Source: Anaerolineae bacterium (lineage in GTDB: Bacteria; Chloroflexota; Anaerolineae; Aggregatilineales; Phototrophicaceae). Taken from it: a DNA stretch of 11,413 nucleotides. The notes under the pieces are model-generated. The model was not told the DNA's origin, searched no databases, and was given only the letters and a program-made list of their open reading frames with translations. Position numbers and translations under genes: made by a program. The stretch is taken from assembly GCA_028284565.1 (NCBI GenBank), contig JANQRM010000638.1:1-11413 (forward strand), read 5' to 3'. Of this stretch, positions 4,893 to 11,413 are shown one piece after another (the stretch's first letter is position 1; every line of letters starts with the position of its first letter).

Positions 4893-7800
4893 TTAAATTG
4901 CTGTGCGTCGTCGATGCAACCTTGCACCAGCAACGCTCACCAGAAGCAATCCGCTACTTAGGATAAGGATGTCTCTCCAGATGCCCCATGGCGATTCACC
5001 CGTAGCCGGCAATTCCGAGACGAAGAAGAGGCTATACACACCTAGTCCTGTATAGGGTTCATTGAGTGTTGCCACATTCGTCACCGAAACCAGTCCATCA
5101 GTCGATTGCAATTCTGTAACAACCTGTACCAACACCGTTTGACCTGCATTCAGCGTGGGGATATTAAACGTCACCGTCTGCCCGTTGAAGGAAACATTGC
5201 CAGCCGTCGCACTCACGGACAGAATCGTCAATTGCGGTGGCATGTTGTCCACGAAGCCCACGTTATTAATCGACACACCATTAGGATTGCTCACTTCTAT
5301 CGTCCAAATGACGGTCTCGCCGGGTTGAGCAAAGGCTGGGTCACCCAGTTTGACAATCGCCGGGTCAACAATCTGTGGTGGCGGTCCGCTGGGATCAGGT
5401 GTCGGTGTTAGAGCTGACGCGACAGGTGGTGTTCCAACAGTCACGCTTGCACTAGCATTAGCAGTATTACCACCTACATCAATGGTTCCAACATTGGTAT
5501 AGGAATTATTACCTGCTACGGAGACATCGAAGGAAATTTCCACTCGATTCGGGTTGCCCGTACCTATTGTGCCATCCCATGTCACCGTGTTGCCTGCGAA
5601 AGTACAAGACGTTGTTATGCTCGTGCCAAAGGCAGTACAAGTCAAGTTGCCAGCGAAGGTCTGTCCAGAACGCATCCTGTCGGTAATCGTAGCGACTTGT
5701 AGCGGACCTGTATTCTCCCAGACCATTGTCCAGCGAATCAGCGTACCGTTGATGGCAACGCCAATTTTGCGTCCCGATGGTGGGTCAGTGATGACACCAT
5801 TCGTATCCGATGCAGATACAGGTGCCGCCCCACCCAAGGTCGCCGTATTGACAACCGTTGGCGCACTGTAGTTAGCGCGGAGAGTTGCGGTCAATTGGTA
5901 GGTCACCATACTATCGCGTGGCAGGTCAATGAATTCATTGATTGCACCCGAACCCGTTGAGCCTGTCCCTGCGGGTTGTCCGGAGATACAACTTGCACCA
6001 GCTGTTGCTGTACACGTCCATGTAATCGTTGCTGGGTCAAAACCATCTGGGTCAGCGACAGGTGGCGAGTCCGTGAAGTTGGCATTCGTCACATCTAAGC
6101 CACTATTCGTCAGTGCGATGGTATAGGTCGTGGCTTGTCCCGCGACAATCGAGTTTTGTCCATCCGTCTTGGTGATTGCCACACCGGGCGGAGTGACCGT
6201 CACAAGATAGTCTTCTATTTCGCCGTCCCCTGCTGGACCCACCGGATCTCCTGTGGTAATGGGGTCTGTTGTCAAGCGGAAACGAGCATAGGTCGTGCCT
6301 CCAGTAGTGACATCGGCATCAATCGGCACAGTGACAGGCACTTGGATGACTTGTGGATTGGGATCACTTGGTACAGTCGCTGTGACAGCGTCACCGGGGT
6401 CAAACGTCCCACTACCGTCCCAATCAATCCAACCGACGAAGTTCGTGCTACTGCCTGTGTCATTGAAGACCGTGACTTCAAGGTCAATCGTCGTTCCGGC
6501 GACAAAGCTCGGCGGAATATCCACACCATCTTCATCATCCGCACCCCCTGTATCGTCGCCATCAGCACCAGCACTCGGCTGTCCATCACCTTCATCATCC
6601 ACCGTTGTACCAAGGAACAAAGTCGGGACAATTTGATGACGCGGACCATTGCTGGCATTCAACGTGCCATAACTATCGGGGGCATCCCCTAAATCGAAGC
6701 TCACGATAAAGCCGAAGTCAATCGTCTGGTTACTGTTATCGTCGGTCTCTCCATTGCTACCGTTTCCATCGGGTCCAAGGTCAGTTTCACCCGTTGGCGC
6801 ACTGTTGGCAACCAAGGGAATGGTTTGACTGAAGATACCATTGCCAGCTGGGTCTGGGTTGTTAATCCCGTTATCGTTGCTATCCGCTGTGGTCGTTGGG
6901 TCCTCAAAGGTACTGCTGAAATAGCCAAACAAGGGATTGCCCGCTTGGAAGTTGGATGGATCAACTTGGACGAGGTAGTTGCCCGGTGGCAACCCATCGA
7001 AGAGGTAGTAACCATCCGCATCAGTGGTATCCGTAGTGATTGCCAAGCCATCAGGCACGCCATCGCTATCGGTATCGGCATAGAGATTGACTAAGACACC
7101 ACCAACACCCAATTCGCCACCATCTTGTGTACCATCATCCGGTGTTCCGCCACCTGTACCATCATCCAGCCAGACACGGTTCCCGATACTCATTGCACCA
7201 GCCACAAACCCGAAGTCGATAGTCAGGTCGCTATTGTTATCGGACTCACCATTGGTTCCGCGGAAGTTGGGTCCGTCAACGGCATCGCCACTCAGGTCAG
7301 CTTCGCCTGTTGGTGCGTTATCAATGACTAGAGTCACGGTATCACTCAAAATACCAGACGGACCTACGCCATCAATCCCATTGTCATTGCTATCCGTATC
7401 GTCGTTGGTATCGCCAGTACTACTCGTAAAGCCAACCAGCGCGCCACCCCCAGCAAAGTTGCTTGCATCAACGCCCACGAGGTATGTGCCGGGGTCAAGG
7501 TTATCAAAGAGATAATAACCATTACTGTCTGTGATATCTGTTGCAATCGCAGGTCCATCAGGTACGCCATCGGGTACGCCACCTGCACTATCTTCATAGA
7601 GGCTAACCGCAACACCTGCGATGCCTGTCTCTGTGCCGTTAATCGTTCCGCTATCATCGGGGCCAAACCAGACACGGTTACCCAAACTCATCGGCTTATA
7701 GACACCAAAGTCCACCGTGATATCACTATTGTCATCTGTCTCGCCATTGTTCCCGATACTGCCGGGTCCATCACCGGGGTCGCCACTCAGGTCTGCTTCG

Positions 7801-10800
7801 CCAAGCGGTTCGGTTGTCAGTTGTAAATTGACGGTCGCACTCAAGATGCCATTGACAGGGGGATTGGGATTGTCCAACCCATTGTCATTGCTATCTGTAC
7901 CGACTGCACCATCAGTTGTACTGGTGTAGCCTGCCAATGCACCTGCAGGTTGGAAGTTCGTATCATCCAAGCCAACAATATAGTTGCCCGGTGTCAAACC
8001 ATCAAAGAGGTAGTAGCCACCTGCATCCGTTGTGTCTGTGGCAATCGCCGGACCATCAGGAACACCATCTGCATCATTATCAAAGTAGAGGCTCACATCG
8101 ACATTGGGTGCGCCAACTTCACCACCATCCAATGTGCCATCGCGCGCTGTACCGCCACCTGTACCATCATCGAACCAGACACGATTCCCAAAACTCATCG
8201 GCGTTGCGAGGAAGCCGAAGTCTACGGACAAGTTACTATCGTTATCTGCCTCCCCATTCGCCCCATGTCCTTCTGGACCGAGATCATTATCATTCGTGGG
8301 TGCGGTATTCGGCGTTAAGGTGATTAAGTTGCTCCGAATGCCATTCGTTGCTGGAGCCGGATCATTAATCCCGTTGTCATTGTTATCCGCATTATTTGTG
8401 CTTTCGAGCGTACTACTCGTTGAGCCTTCTAATGGTCCACCCGGATCGAAGTTGGTTGGGTCAACTTCAACGATGTAGTCGCCTATGCCCAAGCCATCAA
8501 AAATGTAGTAACCATTGACATCCGTCGTATCGGTTGCCAACAACTCACCCGCGTCTGGGATATTGTCATTGTTGTCATCTCGATAGAGATTGACCAATAC
8601 ACCACCAACGCCCGCTTCTGAGCCATTGATGGTTCCACTATCATCGGGGTCGAACCACACACGATTCCCGATGGCAAGCGGTTCATACAAGCCAAAGTCT
8701 ACCGTCAATTCACTGTTATCTGGGGTTTCGCCATTCGTTCCATCTCCCTCCGGTCCGAGGTCGGCTTCTGTCGTGATTTCAGCACCCATCGTCAGATTAA
8801 TCGTCGAGGAGAGCAAGCCAAAGGTCACATCAAGCGTATCAATCCCATTGTCGTCGCTATCTGTTTGGTCATCTACCCCATTGCCTGTACTACTTATCAG
8901 ACCATTCAGCGCACCGCCGCCAGAAAAGTTGCTGTTATCGAGACCGACAATGTAGTCCCCCGGAGCCAGCGCATCGAAGATATAGTAGCCATCCGCGTCC
9001 GTTGTATCCGTCCGAATAGCCGGACCATCGGGAATGCCATCTGTATCCACATCACGATAGAGGCTGACGGTTACGCCACCGATACCCGGTGTTGTACCAT
9101 CTGCCGCGTCGATGTCGCCAGAGTTGTTCGGGTCGAGCCAGACGCGATTCCCCAAACTCATTTCTGCCACAATGAAGCCGAAGTCCACCGTGATGTCACT
9201 ATTCTCGTCAGTCTCGCCAAAGTTCCCGATACTGCCGGGTCCATCACCGGGGTCGCCACTCAGGTCAGGTTCAACCGTCGGTTGACCATCCAGCGCCATG
9301 TCTATTACATTACTGAAAATACCATTCACATCTGGCGCAGGGTCATTAATCCCGTTGTCATTGCTGTCCCCATCATTCGTCGAATCCAGCGTACTACTCA
9401 TCAGTCCAACTAAGGGACCACCCGCTTGGAATTGTGTTGCTGGGATTTCGACCACATAATCGCCGAAGATGACATTATCAAAGAGATAGTAGCCATCCGC
9501 ATCCGTGACATCAGTGTCGAAAAGTTCAGCGGGTTCAAAGATTCCATTGCCATTATCATCTCGATACAGATTGACCGTCACACCGGGCGCACCCGTTTCG
9601 ACACCGTCAATCGTCCCGCTATCATTTGTATCGAACCAGACTCGGTTCCCGATACTCATCGGCTTGTACACGCCAAAATCTATCGAGATGTCACTATTGC
9701 TATTGATTTCACCATTATTCCCAATACTAGTCGGACCATCTGTCGGGTCACCACTGGGGTCCGTTTCCGTAATTGGTTCAGCATTTTTCGCTAAGGTTAT
9801 CGTTGGGCTGATGATTCCGCTGAGTTGCGGGTCAACGCTGTTAATCCCGTTGTCATCGCTCTCCGTTCCATCATCGGGGAAGGACGGTGTACTGCTGAAG
9901 TAATCCACAAGGTCACCACCGATGCGGAATTCCAGCTCGTCAATACCCACAATGTAGGTTCCCGGAGCCAGATTATCGAAGAGGTAATACCCTTCTGCAT
10001 TCGTAACATCTGTGGCAATGGGTGGCCCATCTGGGACACCATCAGGACCGCCACCTGCGCTATCGGCAAAGAGGAAGACTGTGATACCCGCGATACCCGG
10101 TGTTGCACCATCTTCTGCATCAATCGTGCCAGAGTTATTGGCATCGTACCAAACACGGTTCCCGATACTGAAGACGGGTACATCAAAGCCAAAGTCCACA
10201 GTGAGGTCGCTGTTATCGTCGCTTTCACCATTCACACCACGACGCTCACCCACTGGACCATCACCCGCATCATTGCTCAAGTCGGCTTCAAGTGTGGGTT
10301 CCATATCGTACTCAAGCAGAATCGGCACGCTGACAATCCCATTTGTCGCTGGGAAGTTATCATCAACCCCATTGTCATCTTGGTCGGTGCCATCGTCGAT
10401 ACCATTCCCCAAGCTACTGTCATAGGGTTCTAATGGACCACCTGCTTGGAAGTTCGTGTCATTTACCCAGACGAAATATTGTCCCGGCGGCAAGTTATCG
10501 AAGAGGTAGTAGCCTTCTGCGTCTGTCGTATCTGTCCCACCCGGAACAGGTGTATCCCCTGCACCCGGTTCAAAGACACCATCGCCATCATCTAGATAGA
10601 GCGTGACCAACACTCCGCCGATACCCAATTCACCGCCATCTTGCAGACCGTTGTTGCGGATACCCCCACCTACACCATTATCTAACCAGACACGGTTACC
10701 AATACTCATCGGCTTGTAGAAGCCAAAGTCAATCGTCAGGTCACTATCAATATCCAACTGACCTTGATTCCCGCGTCGTTCACCAGCAGGACCATCCCCT

Positions 10801-11413
10801 GCATCGTTACTGAGGTCTGCTTCGCCAGCAGGTTCTTGTTGAATAGTTAGGGTAATGGTATCGCTCAGGATGCCATACAGGACATCGAAAGCATCATTCC
10901 CATTATCATTATTATCCGTTTGGGTATCACCCGTAACACCCGTGCTACTCTCGTATTCTTCTAAGACTGCCCCACCTGCAAAGTTCCCAATGTCCACGGC
11001 AATGACATAGGTTCCGGGGGTCAGGTCATCAAAGAGATAATATCCTTCTGCATCTGTCGTATCAGTAGCAACTGCCCCAGCAGGCGGTGTATCGGGTATG
11101 CCATTTGAATCAGCATCTGCATATAGACTGACAGTGACACCACCCAATCCGGGGGTTGCACCATCGGGCGCGTCAATCAGACCAGAGTCGTCTAGGTCTA
11201 GCCAAACACGATTGCCGACACTCAAGCGCGGGATATAGAAGCCGAAGTCTACTGTGAGGTTACTGTTTTCGTCTAGCTCCCCATTTGTCCCACGACTTTG
11301 CCCAATCGGACCATCACCGGGGTCACCACTTAAATCAGTTTCACCCGTTGGCTCCGCAGTCAAATCAAAGACAATGACTGGACTGAATATCCCATTGGTG
11401 ACATAAGCGACAT
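4893..11413 (-). CDS. Giant sortase-anchored surface protein of SdrD-B-like repeats, partial (N-terminus beyond right edge)
   Basis: The frame is open from the right edge (11413) to TAA at 4895-4893, at least 2172 residues. A TTG at 11363 is only an internal Leu; the 16 codons before it (V-A-Y-V-T-N-G-I-F-S...) match the repeat consensus, so the true start is off the window. Order N to C: tail of one repeat; nine full SdrD-B-like repeats (11225-6699), each opening with a xSxGNRVW strand and ending ...VDFGF; a GEVED domain (about 6698-6190); three DUF11-like beta domains (about 6185-5030), the last two separated by a TPTPDPSGPPPQ linker; LPATG (5012-4998); a hydrophobic helix; and LHRRRTAI. 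The composition is strongly acidic with many D-x-D-x-[DN]-G loops like calcium-binding sites in staphylococcal SdrD B domains. The likely role is a long, Ca2+-stiffened, cell-wall-anchored stalk or adhesin. No enzyme domain is visible in the window. Ligand and any N-terminal head are unknown. Confidence 0.93.
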   Translation of the reverse strand, partial: VAYVTNGIFSPVIVFDLTAEPTGETDLSGDPGDGPIGQSRGTNGELDENSNLTVDFGFYIPRLSVGNRVWLDLDDSGLIDAPDGATPGLGGVTVSLYADADSNGIPDTPPAGAVATDTTDAEGYYLFDDLTPGTYVIAVDIGNFAGGAVLEEYESSTGVTGDTQTDNNDNGNDAFDVLYGILSDTITLTIQQEPAGEADLSNDAGDGPAGERRGNQGQLDIDSDLTIDFGFYKPMSIGNRVWLDNGVGGGIRNNGLQDGGELGIGGVLVTLYLDDGDGVFEPGAGDTPVPGGTDTTDAEGYYLFDNLPPGQYFVWVNDTNFQAGGPLEPYDSSLGNGIDDGTDQDDNGVDDNFPATNGIVSVPILLEYDMEPTLEADLSNDAGDGPVGERRGVNGESDDNSDLTVDFGFDVPVFSIGNRVWYDANNSGTIDAEDGATPGIAGITVFLFADSAGGGPDGVPDGPPIATDVTNAEGYYLFDNLAPGTYIVGIDELEFRIGGDLVDYFSSTPSFPDDGTESDDNGINSVDPQLSGIISPTITLAKNAEPITETDPSGDPTDGPTSIGNNGEINSNSDISIDFGVYKPMSIGNRVWFDTNDSGTIDGVETGAPGVTVNLYRDDNGNGIFEPAELFDTDVTDADGYYLFDNVIFGDYVVEIPATQFQAGGPLVGLMSSTLDSTNDGDSNDNGINDPAPDVNGIFSNVIDMALDGQPTVEPDLSGDPGDGPGSIGNFGETDENSDITVDFGFIVAEMSLGNRVWLDPNNSGDIDAADGTTPGIGGVTVSLYRDVDTDGIPDGPAIRTDTTDADGYYIFDALAPGDYIVGLDNSNFSGGGALNGLISSTGNGVDDQTDSDDNGIDTLDVTFGLLSSTINLTMGAEITTEADLGPEGDGTNGETPDNSELTVDFGLYEPLAIGNRVWFDPDDSGTINGSEAGVGGVLVNLYRDDNNDNIPDAGELLATDTTDVNGYYIFDGLGIGDYIVEVDPTNFDPGGPLEGSTSSTLESTNNADNNDNGINDPAPATNGIRSNLITLTPNTAPTNDNDLGPEGHGANGEADNDSNLSVDFGFLATPMSFGNRVWFDDGTGGGTARDGTLDGGEVGAPNVDVSLYFDNDADGVPDGPAIATDTTDAGGYYLFDGLTPGNYIVGLDDTNFQPAGALAGYTSTTDGAVGTDSNDNGLDNPNPPVNGILSATVNLQLTTEPLGEADLSGDPGDGPGSIGNNGETDDNSDITVDFGVYKPMSLGNRVWFGPDDSGTINGTETGIAGVAVSLYEDSAGGVPDGVPDGPAIATDITDSNGYYLFDNLDPGTYLVGVDASNFAGGGALVGFTSSTGDTNDDTDSNDNGIDGVGPSGILSDTVTLVIDNAPTGEADLSGDAVDGPNFRGTNGESDNNSDLTIDFGFVAGAMSIGNRVWLDDGTGGGTPDDGTQDGGELGVGGVLVNLYADTDSDGVPDGLAITTDTTDADGYYLFDGLPPGNYLVQVDPSNFQAGNPLFGYFSSTFEDPTTTADSNDNGINNPDPAGNGIFSQTIPLVANSAPTGETDLGPDGNGSNGETDDNSNQTIDFGFIVSFDLGDAPDSYGTLNASNGPRHQIVPTLFLGTTVDDEGDGQPSAGADGDDTGGADDEDGVDIPPSFVAGTTIDLEVTVFNDTGSSTNFVGWIDWDGSGTFDPGDAVTATVPSDPNPQVIQVPVTVPIDADVTTGGTTYARFRLTTDPITTGDPVGPAGDGEIEDYLVTVTPPGVAITKTDGQNSIVAGQATTYTIALTNSGLDVTNANFTDSPPVADPDGFDPATITWTCTATAGASCISGQPAGTGSTGSGAINEFIDLPRDSMVTYQLTATLRANYSAPTVVNTATLGGAAPVSASDTNGVITDPPSGRKIGVAINGTLIRWTMVWENTGPLQVATITDRMRSGQTFAGNLTCTAFGTSITTSCTFAGNTVTWDGTIGTGNPNRVEISFDVSVAGNNSYTNVGTIDVGGNTANASASVTVGTPPVASALTPTPDPSGPPPQIVDPAIVKLGDPAFAQPGETVIWTIEVSNPNGVSINNVGFVDNMPPQLTILSVSATAGNVSFNGQTVTFNIPTLNAGQTVLVQVVTELQSTDGLVSVTNVATLNEPYTGLGVYSLFFVSELPATGESPWGIWRDILILSSGLLLVSVAGARLHRRRTAI
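4896..5012 (-). other. C-terminal cell-wall sorting signal (LPATG, helix, basic tail)
   Basis: LPATG is encoded at 5012-4998, followed by ESPWGIWRD, a hydrophobic helix (ILILSSGLLLVSVAG) and the basic tail ARLHRRRTAI up to the stop. This is the full three-part substrate signal for a sortase, which would cut between Thr and Gly and attach the protein covalently to the cell envelope. No sortase gene is present in the window. Confidence 0.92.
5030..6185 (-). other. Three DUF11-like domains, stalk base of the giant protein
   Basis: Unit 1 (about 6185-5785) has VAITKTDGQNSIVAGQ and YTIALTNSGLDVTNANFTD, the classic DUF11 pattern with alternating Asn-rich strands, then VVNTATLGG. Unit 2 (about 5780-5440) is more divergent, with WTMVWENTGPLQVATITDRM and YTNVGTIDVGG. 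Unit 3 (about 5365-5030) returns to the consensus with AIVKLGDPAFAQPGE, IWTIEVSNPNG and VTNVATLNEP. DUF11 is an Ig-like beta domain often stacked just outside the cell wall. A Thr/Pro/Gly linker (about 5440-5365) between units 2 and 3 gives a flexible joint. Confidence 0.8.
6190..6698 (-). other. GEVED-type domain of the giant protein
   Basis: The segment begins FDLGDAPDSYGT and ends with GDGEIEDYLVTV, the two hallmarks of the GEVED family, where the final motif is usually GE[VI]EDY. Between them are an Asp-rich loop (GADGDDTGGADDEDGVD) and FVGWIDWDGSGTFDPGD, another probable Ca2+-binding loop. GEVED domains are found in bacterial secreted and surface proteins next to SdrD-B and DUF11 modules, as here. 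Their function is not well defined; a beta-sandwich spacer or binding module is likely. Confidence 0.85.
7749..7793 (-). repeat. 45-bp exact repeat, copy 1 (repeat 7 tail)
   Basis: These 45 bases, encoding DLSGDPGDGPGSIGN, are identical to 9222-9266, including all synonymous positions. Both flanking bases differ between the copies. The same peptide core in the partial repeat near 11310 uses different codons, so identity is not forced by the protein. Confidence 0.9.
9222..9266 (-). repeat. 45-bp exact repeat, copy 2 (repeat 4 tail)
   Basis: Second copy of the exact 45-bp direct repeat, about 1.47 kb from the first and in the same reading frame. Recombination between the copies would delete or duplicate exactly three repeat units without a frameshift (1473 bp, 491 codons). 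Confidence 0.9.

Larger units (their letters stand above)
6699..11225 (-). repeat. Nine tandem SdrD-B-like repeats, three interleaved classes
   Basis: Repeat starts, taken at the residue two before G-N-R-V-W, are at 11225, 10709, 10172, 9659, 9161, 8678, 8198, 7691 and 7193; the array ends at 6699. Lengths are 172, 179, 171, 166, 161, 160, 169, 166 and 165 residues. Each has GNRVW, a first Asp-rich loop, VxLYxD with a DxDxNGIPD-like loop, TDTTDAEGYYLFDxLxPGxYxV, SSTxxxxxDSDDNGID, and a DLSGDPGDGP...NSDxTVDFG tail. By the loop after GNRVW they form class A (DGATPG type: repeats 1, 3, 5), class B (GTINGxExG type: 4, 6, 8) and class C (GGGxxxDGxxDGGE type: 2, 7, 9). The order is A-C-A-B-A-B-C-B-C. 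The tail of a further repeat precedes repeat 1 at the right edge. Confidence 0.93.

Noticed and set aside
5106..10606. Many long plus-strand open frames opposite the giant gene (for example 6135-6692, 8865-9413 and 9825-10433)
   Set aside because: They overlap the repeat gene fully, lack ribosome binding sites and domain patterns, and recur only because the repeats recur; they are frame shadows of a low-stop, Asp/Gly-rich coding strand.
6699..11225. Regular about 500-bp periodicity as a possible CRISPR or noncoding repeat array
   Set aside because: The period is a multiple of three, the frame is open throughout, and the conserved units are protein motifs with synonymous differences; there are no short identical repeats with unique spacers.
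11361..11363. TTG as start codon of the giant protein
   Set aside because: The frame stays open to the window edge and the upstream codons match the repeat consensus, so this is an internal Leu.

Overview
The window looks like a bacterial chromosome segment, most probably from the phylum Chloroflexota (Anaerolineae-like). This rests on style rather than a marker gene. The features are an SH3 lipoprotein with Thr/Pro-rich linkers, a BtrH-type protein, and a giant secreted protein built of SdrD-B-like, GEVED and DUF11 modules that ends in an LPATG sorting signal. No 16S gene, mobile element, phage gene or CRISPR array is visible. Protein genes carry ordinary ATG starts, apart from one apparent TTG.

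Left part (1-1504): a partial SH3-domain lipoprotein gene runs leftward off the edge. Divergent from it is a secreted protein with two PPC-like beta domains; the two genes share an intergenic spacer with a near-symmetric -10 element. The stop codon of the PPC-like gene overlaps the -35 box of a tRNA-Arg(ACG) gene, which is followed by a clear intrinsic terminator.

Middle part (1523-3436): a leftward pair encodes a ZIP-family metal permease and, downstream, a short MgtC/SapB-family membrane protein whose first transmembrane segment seems cut by an in-frame stop. A rightward hypothetical gene follows. The spacer before it holds a terminator-like hairpin with no obvious gene ahead of it.

Right part (3619-11413): a rightward BtrH-N/DUF4872-type gene is convergent with a very large leftward gene, and both end at a shared bidirectional terminator. 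The large gene fills the last 6.5 kb and is open at the right edge (at least 2172 residues). Read N to C it has the tail of one repeat, nine complete SdrD-B-like repeats of 160-179 residues, a GEVED domain, three DUF11-like domains, and LPATG plus a membrane helix and a basic tail. It is a candidate sortase-anchored calcium-stabilised stalk or adhesin. The repeats fall into three classes, each present three times, and no two neighbours are of the same class.

The genes do not form one obvious pathway. Likely transcription units are the divergent envelope-protein pair, the ZIP-MgtC pair, and single genes elsewhere. The most unusual content is the giant repeat protein, followed by the BtrH-like protein without the expected catalytic residues and the truncated MgtC.
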